DNA of 64,000 nt, from positions 1-64,000 of the forward strand of contig JAUCBJ010000109.1 in NCBI GenBank assembly GCA_032718475.1, in the 5' to 3' direction. Position numbers and translations under genes: made by a program. Shown piece after piece: positions 21,495 through 34,400 of the stretch. The stretch is from Nemertoderma westbladi (lineage: Eukaryota > Xenacoelomorpha > Nemertodermatida > Nemertodermatidae). Numbering within the stretch: position 1 is the stretch's first letter; each line of letters starts with the position of its first letter. The notes below the pieces were generated by a model. The model was not told the origin of the DNA. It did no database searches and worked only from the letters and a program-made list of their open reading frames with translations.

Positions 21495-22600
21495 AATTCA
21501 GATCCTTCAACAATTCTAGTCAATTAAGATATCGTAGCATTTACCGATATTCTTAAAAAGACAATTGTCATAGAATTAAGGATCTTGTGTCCCCAGACAT
21601 GTTCTAGAATCAAAATATGTCAATTTAATTATCAAATAATAAAATTTCAGGGAATAAATTTAAATTCATGCCTTTTAATGAATTTAATAAATTGCCATTT
21701 TTACGCAATTTATAACATTCCCAAAAATTCCATTAATTAATAGATCAAGGGAGCGGAGATTTATCTTATTATGCGTATGAGAGTGCGAAAGTCTCCCAAA
21801 CATAGTCAATAGCCGATAAAATTCATAAAGTCATGTATAAAACAGGACATTGACTATTAAAGAATTACTATTAAATAACATCCCAGATCTGTATGCATTG
21901 GAATTACCCTAATTCTACCGCTAGCTTTACATAATGTCACCATAGCAACAACCACGCTAGAATTAGAATTGAGTTAAAAGAACAATAGAAAGCTTGTCCC
22001 ATTGAATAGCATAGGGAATAAATAGCGCACTGCTAGTATCCAAGGATACATAATAATACAGTGACATTCTGGAAGGCATTGACTAACAGACAAATGGCCC
22101 GAGTGTGTAATTTGTGACAAGTTGTGTGTGTGGTATTTGTGAGTTTATAGGCGAATGTTACTACTAAGGTGTGTTTACAGTAGCGAGTCGCAATTGTGAA
22201 AGTAACCCTAACTCTCCAGTAAGAACCTGAGGTGTATCTAAGCCTTTGGGACGGACAGTCGAGTGACTTGTGCCGGTTGTCGTTGTCGTTGTGCGGCTAC
22301 GTCGTTGGCGAAAGTACAGCGGCGACGACACATCGGTGCTGAGGATCTCGCACTGTCCGGGGGCTGATTGGGGTAGGCAGCGACGCTCGCTAGCCTAAAT
22401 ATAAACTCATTATAATATTAGTAAACTCATATATAGCAGATATGACGGAGTTGATCGAAGATGGTCTTGGTATCGGGGAGCGATATACTCTACTTTCAAA
22501 CGTTGGTTGATAGCTTGATACGCGGTGATACTAGTCCAACTACTACGAAGGATGATGGTCGTTATATTGAACCTACGATTTCCTGGAAGTAACTTACGCG
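21495..22600 (+). other. Non-coding interior of the LTR element
   Basis: AT-rich to about 22100, then a GC-richer stretch at 22240-22390 (GTTGTCGTTGTCGTTGTGCG and nearby). I see no ORF or integrase remnant. A polypurine-like AAGGGAGCGGAGA occurs at about 21748, similar to the tract before the 3' LTR and to a site inside ORF2 near 21218; it may be chance. Confidence 0.5.
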
Positions 22601-22604
22601 TGAA

Positions 22605-23765
22605 TTGGACTATGGAAAATTCACCGCTCGCTACACGCATAGTAATGGTATGTATATGGACTTCTTAACCATTGGCCATTCTATCGATTTACACGATACG
22701 GACTATGTCGAACATATCCTACCCAGAGGAGTTGAAACGATAAACCAAAATTCTAATGCGAAAATCCTATTCGAAATCGACTCGAAAGAAAAGACATTAA
22801 AGAAACAAATAAACGCGGTAACTCCAACATATATTTGGAATTCTTGATCATTGTAACAACAAATAAATATCATCCGCGTTTCCCCTACCTGACGTGCGTC
22901 TTTGGTATTATTACGATAAATGCCCTAGACCCAGCCAATAAACGGAAAGACATAAACATCCACGGAAACGTTGTGTTAAACACCGTTGTGCTCGTTATAT
23001 TTACTGGAGTTTCGAGCGAAACTTGTTTGACGTATCACCTATGCTCACTCAGTTCGAACGATCCTGGAGTAAACCTACGATCAGAGTCCCGGAATACTCG
23101 GTCAAACCTCCTCATTCCTTAGTTGGACCTCAGACCTGCGATCCTGGTGGTGTCGCGGATCCTCGCGGACTGTATTCACTGTTCAAAGATCTAGTGCTAC
23201 CCTAACAATTAATCGGTAACACTCCGACAGTGATTTCTAGCTAGCTGCCCATCTTACTTAGCCGGATTGTGACGCGGACACCTAATATCACTATCCAACC
23301 GTATGGTCGTCCCCGTTTAACGCGATACAACCCTTCATCAAGGTGAAGGAGAGCGTTGTACGAAACGAGTTAAACGCTATTCTATAAAGATCAAAAAAGA
23401 CACCTGCGTTTGTTCAGATAAACGTAAGTTATAACAGTAAGTCCAATCGATAAACGAATTGGCCTTATCTCAGTTCGATTGGGAAATCTCGAATCTCTAA
23501 GAAGATATCAAGCTTAGAAAACCCTATTCTCTGCGAGAGTTTTGGACGAACGTATCCCATGATAAGCGGAGGAAAATCAGCTCGAGGAGAAGCATATCGA
23601 AATGGACGAGACACCGACCGTAAACCCAAACCTTCTAATGCAATCATATTGCACCCTTCACCCAGGAGTTATGGCCCTCCTAGTAAAGTGGCTCCCCCCA
23701 AAGAGAAAAAGACTCTGGCTAACTTTAAAAAACTGCGTAAACGCCGTCCGCGCAAGAAAGACTAA
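22605..23765 (+). pseudogene. Decayed ORF3 of the LTR element
   Basis: Open segments hop between frames (22605-22847, 22835-23122, 23023-23205, then 23559-23765). The last segment encodes the same C-terminal tail as ORF3 of element A: NAIILHPSPRSYGPPSK then LANFKKLRKRRPRKKD and a stop at the same distance from the LTR. The upstream segments do not align convincingly by eye with element A and lack its zinc knuckles, so either this ORF diverged strongly or the upstream part is unrelated. As it stands it cannot encode the 591-residue protein. Confidence 0.55.
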
Positions 23766-23843
23766 CTGTTTAGAGTATCTTTATATTTTAGAAACTGTGA
23801 TTTGTTATATTTTATAGACTTAAATCCCATTTTCTGGGAGCGG

Positions 23844-25087
23844 TGTAAAAGCTTTTGCGTAATTAGCCGGTTATTATCCCCGTAAAGTACTCTGTGGTTG
23901 GTTTACCAGGCATAAAAAGGCCGTGTCCTTGCTGTACTGGTGTTTTGGAGGACATAAAAGCCATTTCTTCTGTATTTGTACTTTAGAGGACATAATCTGT
24001 AATTTCGTGACGTAAAAAGCTCGATACTCTTGAAAACAGTGTCGCTACCATGACGATGGCTAACGGCTGATATTGCCACGTTGCCCCATAGCCCTGCTTT
24101 CTGTATCTGCCAATAGGATTTGAGTTGGCTTTGATTTTGACCTATCACAGAGCTACTGAACTGAATTTTCCTATCTCACTGCTCTTTCTCTGTGTTGGAC
24201 GGGAGCTTCGTGGAATAAGGGTAGCTGGTATTCTTATAGTTATTCTTTTCAGTGTTGTTGGTGATTCTAAGCCAGGAAGAACGGCTTTGGAGTATTTTGT
24301 GCTTTTCTGCTTTAGCCCTACACTAGTAGGCTTAATTATAAGGACATATATCCGTTATCTGCATACTGCAGTACTGCATACACTGCATACTGTGTAACAC
24401 TGTGCATACTTTTATATTGTTATACTGCTATTTACTGTCAGTTCTTCATAATATGGTTGATGAATTATTATATTTGGAATAACGACAAATAACCCCGAAA
24501 ACCCAATATTCTTGATATACCGAAGGTAAGAGAGAAGGGTTACAGATAAATGATTGCGACCTATGTTGAGTGGTTTGAAGTGAATCTAATGTTATTTGAT
24601 AGACCCTACATGATTCGGTCCGTGTTCCTTTTATATGTGACTAAAATCAGTGAAGATCGGCAGATTAGTGTGCAGTATTGTGCAGCATTGTGTATGAGTG
24701 AGACTGATAACGAAGCATTTCCTAAAGAATGCGCCATATATGTGAATTGTAACTAAGCCATATCGTTGTGAGTAGTTTAAGTCATAACTCTGTTTATATA
24801 GATAGAGCGCCACGTCCTAAAGGAACTGTTAATATTTCCCGAAGGTGAATAATATTGTCAGAGATTATATAATACTGTCAGTCGAATAATACATTAGGCT
24901 TACATAGCAATACGATTAAGCTGTCGAAATCAATCTCCCGGGTATATCCAACGGGTGAATGATCGCGCACAGATTGGTTTCAACTAGTGTAGTGAATCAA
25001 ATACTTGTTAGAGGCTAAAGCGATTTATTATCTAGAAGACATCCTAATTTGGCGGGTTAAACTGCCAAAGGTCTGAAAGCGCGAACA
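23844..25087 (+). repeat. 3' LTR (1244 bp)
   Basis: Same length as the 5' LTR and nearly identical to it. Preceded by the purine-rich TTTTCTGGGAGCGG (23830-23843), a plausible polypurine tract conserved in element A at 1990-2003. Followed by the TATGT duplication and then satellite. Confidence 0.92.
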
Positions 25088-26392
25088 TATGTAGATGTGG
25101 TGATTTACCTTACTACAGTAGTAATCCATCTAACAGCTATATAGATGTGGTGGCTTACCTTACTACAGTAGTACTCCATCACCAACTATGTAGATGTGGT
25201 GGTTTACCTTACTACAGTAGTACTCCATCAACAGCTATGTAGATGTGGTGGCTTACCTTACTACAGTAGTACTCCATCAACAGCTATGTAGATGTGGTGG
25301 TTTACATTACTACAGTAGTACTCCATCAACAGCTATGTAGATGTGGTGACTTACCTTACTACAGTAGTACTCCATCAACAGCTATGTAGATGTGGTGACT
25401 TACCTTACTACAGTAGTACTCTATCAACAGCTATGTAGATGTGGTGGCTTACCTTACTACAGTAGTACTCCATCAACAACTATGTACTTATGTAGATGTG
25501 GTGGCTTACCTTACTACAGTAGTACTCCATCAACAGCTATGTAGATGTGGTGATTTACCTTACTACAGTAGTACTCCATCTAACAGCTCTATAGATGTGG
25601 TGGCTTACCTTACTACAGTAGTACTCCATCACCAACTATGTAGACGTGGTGGCTTACCTTACTACAGTAGTACTCCATCAACAGCTATGTAGATGTGGTG
25701 GCTTACCTTACTACAGTAGTACTCCATCAACAGCTATGTAGATGTGGTGGTTTACATTACTACAGTAGTACTCCATCAACAGCTATGTAGATGTGGTGGT
25801 TTACCTGACTACAGTAGTACTCCATCACCAGCTATGTAGACGTGGTGGTTTACCTTACTACAGTAGTACTCCATCAACAGCTATGTATAGATGTGGTGAC
25901 TTGCCTTACTACAGTAGTACTCCATCTACAGCTATATGTAGATGTGGTGGTTTACCTTACTACAGTTAGTAGTACTCCACCTACAGCTATATGTAGATGT
26001 GGTGGCTTATCTTACTACAGTAGTACTCCATCAACAGCTATGTAGATGTGGTGGTTTACCTTACTACAGTAGTACTCCATCTACAGCTATATGTAGATGT
26101 GGTGGTTTACCTTACTACAGTAGTACTCCATCAACAGCTATGTAGATGTGGTGACTTACCTTACTACAGTAGTACTCCATCAACAGCTATGTAGATGTGG
26201 TGGCTTACCTTACTACAGTAGTACTCCATCAACAGCTATGTAGATGTGGTGGCTTACCTTACTACAGTAGTACTCCATCAACAGCTATGTAGATGTGGTG
26301 GTTTACCTTACTACAGTAGTACTCCATCAACAGCTATGTAGATGTGGTGGTTTACCTGACTACAGTAGTACTCCATCACCAGCTATGTAGAC

Positions 26393-29300
26393 GTGGTGGT
26401 TTACCTTACTACAGTAGTACTCCATCAACAGCTATGTATAGATGTGGTGACTTGCCTTACTACAGTAGTACTCCATCTACAGCTATATGTAGATGTGGTG
26501 GTTTACCTTACTACAGTTAGTAGTACTCCACCTACAGCTATATGTAGATGTGGTGGCTTATCTTACTACAGTAGTACTCCATCAACAGCTATGTAGATGT
26601 GGTGGTTTACCTTACTACAGTAGTACTCCATCTTCAGCTATATGTAGATGTGGTGGTTTACCTTACTACAGTAGTACTCCATCAACAGCTATGTAGATGT
26701 GGTGACTTACCTTACTACAGTAGTACTCCATCAACAGCTATGTAGATGTGGTGGCTTACCTTACTACAGTAGTACTCCATCAACAGCTATGTAGATGTGG
26801 TGGTTTACCTTACTACAGTAGTACTCCATCAACAGCTATGTAGATGTGGTGGTTTACCTTACTACAGTAGTACTCCATCAACAGCTATGTAGATGTGGTG
26901 GTTTACCTTACTACAGTAGTACTCCATCAACAGCTATGTAGATGTGGTGGTTTACCTTACTACAGTAGTACTCCATCTACAGCTATGTAGATGTGGTGAC
27001 TTACCTTACTACAGTAGTACTCCATCAACAGCTATGTAGATGTGGTGGTTTACCTTACTACAGTAGTACTCCATCAACAGCTATGTAGATGTGGTGGTTT
27101 ACCTTACTACAGTAGTACTCCATCAACAGCTATGTAGATGTGGTGGTTTACCTGACTACAGTAGTACTCCATCACCAGCTATGTAGACGTGATGGTTTAC
27201 CTTACTACAGTAGTACTCCATCAACAGCTATGTATAGATATGGTGACTTGCCTTACTACAGTAGTACTCCATCTACAGCTATATGTAGATGTGGTGGTTT
27301 ACCTTACTACAGTAGTACTCCATCACCAGCTATGTAGACGTGGTGGTTTACCTTACTACAGTAGTACTCCATCAACAGCTATGTATAGATATGGTGACTT
27401 GCCTTACTACAGTAGTACTCCATCTACAGCTATATGTAGATGTGGTGGTTTACCTTACTACAGTAGTACTCCATCACCAGCTATGTAGACGTGGTGGTTT
27501 ACCTTACTACAGTAGTACTCCATCAACAGCTATGTATAGATGTGGTGACTTGCCTTACTACAGTAGTACTCCATCTACAGCTATGTAGATGTGGTGGTTT
27601 ACCTTACTACAGTAGTACTCAATCAACAGCTATGTATAGATGTGGTGACTTGCCTTACTACAGTAGTGCTCCATCTACAGCTATGTAGATGTGGTGGTTT
27701 ACCTTACTACAGTTAGTAGTACTCCACCTACAGCTATATGTAGATGTGGTGGCTTATCTTACTACAGTAGTACTCCATCAACAGCTATGTAGATGTGGTG
27801 GTTTACCTTACTACAGTAGTACTCCATCTACAGCTATATGTAGATGTGGTGGTTTACCTTACTACAGTAGTACTCCATCAACAGCTATGTAGATGTGGTG
27901 ACTTACCTTACTACAGTAGTACTCCATCAACAGCTATGTAGATGTGGTGGCTTACCTTACTACAGTAGTACTCCATCAACAGCTATGTAGATGTGGTGAC
28001 TTACCTTACTACAGTAGTACTCCATCAACAGCTATGTAGATGTGGTGGTTTACCTTACTACAGTAGTACTCCATCAACAGCTATGTAGATGTGGTGGTTT
28101 ACCTTACTACAGTAGTACTCCATCAACAGCATGTAGATGTGGTGACTTACCTTACTACAATGTGGTGGCTTACCTTACTACAGTAGTACTCCATCTACAG
28201 CTATGTAGATGTGGTGGTTTACCTTACTACAGTTAGTAGTACTCCATCTAAAGCTATATGTAGATGTGGTGGTTTACCCTACTACAGTAGTACTCCATCA
28301 ACAGCTATGTAGATGTGGTGACTTACCTTACTACAGTAGTACTCCATCAACAGCTATGTAGATGTAGTGGTTTACCTTACTACAGTAGTACTCCATCTAC
28401 AGCTATATGTAGATGTGGTGACTTACCTTACTACAGTAGTACTCCATCAACAGCTATGTAGATGTGGTGACTTACCTTACTACAGTAGTACTCCATCAAC
28501 AGCTATGTAGATGTGGTGACTTACCTCACTACAGTAGTACTCCATCAACAGCTATGTAGATGTGGTGGTTTACCTTACTACAGTAGTACTCCATCAACAG
28601 CTATGTAGATGTGGTGGTTTACCTTACTACAGTAGTACTCCATCAACAGCATGTAGATGTGGTGACTTACCTTACTACAATGTGGTGGCTTACCTTACTA
28701 CAGTAGTACTCCATCAACAGCTATGTAGATGTGGTGGTTTACCTTACTACAGTAGTACTCCATCTACAGCTATATGTAGATGTGGTGACTTACCTTACTA
28801 CAGTAGTACTCCATCAACAGCTATGTAGATGTGGTGACTTACCTTACTACAGTAGTACTCCATCAACAGCTATGTAGATGTGGTGGCTTACCTTACTACA
28901 GTAGTACTCCATCAACAGCTATGTAGATGTGGTGGCTTACCTTACTACAGTAGTACTCCATCAACAGCTATGTAGATGTGGTGGTTTACCTTACTACAGT
29001 AGTACTCCATCAACAGCTATGTAGATGTGGTGGTTTACCTGACTACAGTAGTACTCCATCACCAGCTATGTAGACGTGGTGGTTTACCTTACTACAGTAG
29101 TACTCCATCAACAGCTATGTATAGATGTGGTGACTTGCCTTACTACAGTAGTACTCCATCTACAGCTATATGTAGATGTGGTGGTTTACCTTACTACAGT
29201 TAGTAGTACTCCACCTACAGCTATATGTAGATGTGGTGGCTTATCTTACTACAGTAGTACTCCATCAACAGCTATGTAGATGTGGTGGTTTACCTTACTA

Positions 29301-31420
29301 CAGTAGTACTCCATCTACAGCTATATGTAGATGTGGTGGTTTACCTTACTACAGTAGTACTCCATCAACAGCTATGTAGATGTGGTGACTTACCTTACTA
29401 CAGTAGTACTCCATCAACAGCTATGTAGATGTGGTGGCTTACCTTACTACAGTAGTACTCCATCAACAGCTATGTAGATGTGGTGGTTTACCTTACTACA
29501 GTAGTACTCCATCAACAGCTATGTAGATGTGGTGGTTTACCTTACTACAGTAGTACTCCATCAACAGCTATGTAGATGTGGTGGTTTACCTTACTACAGT
29601 AGTACTCCATCAACAGCTATGTAGATGTGGTGGTTTACCTTACTACAGTAGTACTCCATCTACAGCTATGTAGATGTGGTGACTTACCTTACTACAGTAG
29701 TACTCCATCAACAGCTATGTAGATGTGGTGGTTTACCTTACTACAGTAGTACTCCATCAACAGCTATGTAGATGTGGTGGTTTACCTTACTACAGTAGTA
29801 CTCCATCAACAGCTATGTAGATGTGGTGGTTTACCTGACTACAGTAGTACTCCATCACCAGCTATGTAGACGTGATGGTTTACCTTACTACAGTAGTACT
29901 CCATCAACAGCTATGTATAGATATGGTGACTTGCCTTACTACAGTAGTACTCCATCTACAGCTATATGTAGATGTGGTGGTTTACCTTACTACAGTAGTA
30001 CTCCATCACCAGCTATGTAGACGTGGTGGTTTACCTTACTACAGTAGTACTCCATCAACAGCTATGTATAGATATGGTGACTTGCCTTACTACAGTAGTA
30101 CTCCATCTACAGCTATATGTAGATGTGGTGGTTTACCTTACTACAGTAGTACTCCATCACCAGCTATGTAGACGTGGTGGTTTACCTTACTACAGTAGTA
30201 CTCCATCAACAGCTATGTATAGATGTGGTGACTTGCCTTACTACAGTAGTACTCCATCTACAGCTATGTAGATGTGGTGGTTTACCTTACTACAGTAGTA
30301 CTCAATCAACAGCTATGTATAGATGTGGTGACTTGCCTTACTACAGTAGTGCTCCATCTACAGCTATGTAGATGTGGTGGTTTACCTTACTACAGTTAGT
30401 AGTACTCCACCTACAGCTATATGTAGATGTGGTGGCTTATCTTACTACAGTAGTACTCCATCAACAGCTATGTAGATGTGGTGGTTTACCTTACTACAGT
30501 AGTACTCCATCTACAGCTATATGTAGATGTGGTGGTTTACCTTACTACAGTAGTACTCCATCAACAGCTATGTAGATGTGGTGACTTACCTTACTACAGT
30601 AGTACTCCATCAACAGCTATGTAGATGTGGTGGCTTACCTTACTACAGTAGTACTCCATCAACAGCTATGTAGATGTGGTGACTTACCTTACTACAGTAG
30701 TACTCCATCAACAGCTATGTAGATGTGGTGGTTTACCTTACTACAGTAGTACTCCATCAACAGCTATGTAGATGTGGTGGTTTACCTTACTACAGTAGTA
30801 CTCCATCAACAGCATGTAGATGTGGTGACTTACCTTACTACAATGTGGTGGCTTACCTTACTACAGTAGTACTCCATCTACAGCTATGTAGATGTGGTGG
30901 TTTACCTTACTACAGTTAGTAGTACTCCATCTAAAGCTATATGTAGATGTGGTGGTTTACCCTACTACAGTAGTACTCCATCAACAGCTATGTAGATGTG
31001 GTGACTTACCTTACTACAGTAGTACTCCATCAACAGCTATGTAGATGTAGTGGTTTACCTTACTACAGTAGTACTCCATCTACAGCTATATGTAGATGTG
31101 GTGACTTACCTTACTACAGTAGTACTCCATCAACAGCTATGTAGATGTGGTGACTTACCTTACTACAGTAGTACTCCATCAACAGCTATGTAGATGTGGT
31201 GACTTACCTCACTACAGTAGTACTCCATCAACAGCTATGTAGATGTGGTGGTTTACCTTACTACAGTAGTACTCCATCAACAGCTATGTAGATGTGGTGG
31301 TTTACCTTACTACAGTAGTACTCCATCAACAGCATGTAGATGTGGTGACTTACCTTACTACAATGTGGTGGCTTACCTTACTACAGTAGTACTCCATCAA
31401 CAGCTATGTAGATGTGGTGG
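26393..31420 (-). repeat. 2683-bp tandem segmental duplication within the array
   Basis: Variant order at 26393-29075 is repeated from 29076 at an offset of 2683 (landmarks 27140/29823, 27340/30023, 28042/30725, 28562/31245). The copies diverge near 31420. A further partial copy follows at an offset of 2162 (30023/32185, 31245/33407) and another at 1888 (33407/35295, 34543/36431). Confidence 0.85.
27140..27640 (-). repeat. 151-bp trimeric higher-order unit inside the 49-bp array
   Basis: Three variant units (CATCACCAGC with GTAGACGTGG; CATCAACAGC with GTATAGATATGG; CATCTACAGC with ATATGTAGATG) of 49, 51 and 51 bp repeat as a 151-bp trimer at about 27189, 27340 and 27491. The same trimer runs recur at 29872-30320, 32136-32480, 38907-39350 and 41686-42130. 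Confidence 0.85.
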
Positions 31421-34400
31421 TTTAACTTACTACAGTAGTACTCCATCAACAGCTATGTAGATGTGGTGACTTACCTTACTACAATGTGGTGACTTACCTT
31501 ACTACAGTAGTACTCCATCAACAGCTATGTAGATGTGGTGGCTTACCTTACTACAGTTGTAGTACTCCATCAACAGCTATGTAGATGTGGTGGCTTACCT
31601 TACTACAGTTAGTAGTACTTCCATCAACAGCTATGTAGATGTGGTGGTTTAACTTACTACAGTAGTACTCCATCAACAGCTATGTAGATGCGGTGGCTTA
31701 CCTTACCACAGTAGTACTCCATCAACAGCTATGTAGATGTGGTGACTTACCTTACTACAGTAGTACTCCATCAACAGCTATGTAGATGTGGTGACTTACC
31801 TTACTACAGTAGTACTCCATCAACAGCTAGGTAGATGTGGTGGCTTACCTTACTACAGTTAGTAGTACTTCCATCAACAGCTATGTAGATGTAGTGGTTT
31901 AACTTACTACAGTAGTACTCCATCAACAGCTATGTAGATGCGGTGGCTTACCTTACCACAGTAGTACTCCATCAACAGCTATGTAGATGTGGTGACTTAC
32001 CTTACTACAGTAGTACTCCATCAACAGCTATGTAGATGTGGTGACTTACCTTACTACAGTAGTACTCCATCAACAGCTATGTAGATGTGGTGACTTACCT
32101 TACTACAGTAGTACTCCATCAACAGCTATGTAAATGTGGTGATTTACCTTACTACAGTAGTACTCCATCACCAGCTATGTAGACGTGGTGGTTTACCTTA
32201 CTACAGTAGTACTCCATCAACAGCTATGTATAGATATGGTGACTTGCCTTACTACAGTAGTACTCCATCTACAGCTATATGTAGATGTGGTGGTTTACCT
32301 TACTACAGTAGTACTCCATCACCAGCTATGTAGACGTGGTGGTTTACCTTACTACAGTAGTACTCCATCAACAGCTATGTATAGATGTGGTGACTTGCCT
32401 TACTACAGTAGTACTCCATCTACAGCTATGTAGATGTGGTGGTTTACCTTACTACAGTAGTACTCCATCAACAGCTATGTATAGATGTGGTGACTTGCCT
32501 TACTACAGTAGTACTCCATCTACAGCTATGTAGATGTGGTGGTTTACCTTACTACAGTTAGTAGTACTCCACCTACAGCTATATGTAGATGTGGTGGCTT
32601 ATCTTACTACAGTAGTACTCCATCAACAGCTATGTAGATGTGGTGGTTTACCTTACTACAGTAGTACTCCATCTACAGCTATATGTAGATGTGGTGGTTT
32701 ACCTTACTACAGTAGTACTCCATCAACAGCTATGTAGATGTGGTGACTTACCTTACTACAGTAGTACTCCATCAACAGCTATGTAGATGTGGTGGCTTAC
32801 CTTACTACAGTAGTACTCCATCAACAGCTATGTAGATGTAGTGACTTACCTTACTACAGTAGTACTCCATCAACAGCTATGTAGATGTGGTGGTTTACCT
32901 TACTACAGTAGTACTCCATCAACAGCTATGTAGATGTGGTGGTTTACCTTACTACAGTAGTACTCCATCAACAGCATGTAGATGTGGTGACTTACCTTAC
33001 TACAATGTGGTGGCTTACCTTACTACAGTAGTACTCCATCTACAGCTATGTAGATGTGGTGGTTTACCTTACTACAGTTAGTAGTACTCCATCTACAGCT
33101 ATATGTAGATGTGGTGGTTTACCCTACTACAGTAGTACTCCATCAACAGCTATGTAGATGTGGTGACTTACCTTACTACAGTAGTACTCCATCAACAGCT
33201 ATGTAGATGTAGTGGTTTACCTTACTACAGTAGTACTCCATCTACAGCTATATGTAGATGTGGTGACTTACCTTACTACAGTAGTACTCCATCAACAGCT
33301 ATGTAGATGTGGTGACTTACCTTACTACAGTAGTACTCCATCAACAGCTATGTAGATGTGGTGACTTACCTCACTACAGTAGTACTCCATCAACAGCTAT
33401 GTAGATGTGGTGGTTTACCTTACTACAGTAGTACTCCATCAACAGCTATGTAGATGTGGTGGTTTACCTTACTACAGTAGTACTCCATCAACAGCATGTA
33501 GATGTGGTGACTTACCTTACTACAATGTGGTGGCTTACCTTACTACAGTAGTACTCCATCAACAGCTATGTAGATGTGGTGGTTTAACTTACTACAGTAG
33601 TACTCCATCAACAGCTATGTAGATGTGGTGACTTACCTTACTACAATGTGGTGACTTACCTTACTACAGTAGTACTCCATCAACAGCTATGTAGATGTGG
33701 TGGCTTACCTTACTACAGTTGTAGTACTCCATCAACAGCTATGTAGATGTGGTGGCTTACCTTACTACAGTTAGTAGTACTTCCATCAACAGCTATGTAG
33801 ATGTGGTTGTTTAACTTACTACAGTAGTACTCCATCAACAGCTATGTAGATGCGGTGGCTTACCTTACCACAGTAGTACTCCATCAACAGCTATGTAGAT
33901 GTGGTGACTTACCTTACTACAGTAGTACTCCATCAACAGCTATGTAGATGTGGTGACGTACCTTACTACAGTAGTACTCCATCAACAGCTATGTAAATGT
34001 GGTGATTTACCTTACTACAGTAGTACTCCATCAACAGCTATGTAGATGTGGTGACTTACCTTACTACAGTAGTACTCCATCAACAGCTATGTAGATGTGG
34101 TGGCTTACCTTACTACAGTTAGTAGTACTTCCATCAACAGCTATGTAGATGTGGTGGTTTAACTTACTACAGTAGTACTCCATCAACAGCTATGTAGATG
34201 CGGTGGCTTACCTTACCACAGTAGTACTCCATCAACAGCTATGTAGATGTGGTGACTTACCTTACTACAGTAGTACTCCATCAACAGCTATGTAGATGTG
34301 GTGACTTACCTTACTACAGTAGTACTCCATCAACAGCTATGTAAATGTGGTGATTTACCTTACTACAGTAGTACTCCATCAACAGCTATGTAGATGTGGT

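Larger units (their letters stand above)
13614..25087 (+). mobile_element. Complete BEL/Pao-type LTR retrotransposon inserted in satellite
   Basis: An 11474-bp element with two 1244-bp LTRs, bounded by TATGT on both sides (13609-13613 and 25088-25092). This 5-bp duplication lies within a satellite unit and excision would restore it exactly. The interior holds a long repeat-rich leader (14858-17120), ORF1 (17121-19001), ORF2 with BEL/Pao gag and protease features (19032-21494), non-coding DNA, and a decayed ORF3 before the 3' LTR. Reverse transcriptase and integrase were not found, so it should depend on relatives for mobility. It is antisense to the host gene. I could not identify a convincing tRNA primer-binding site directly after the 5' LTR. 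Confidence 0.9.
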
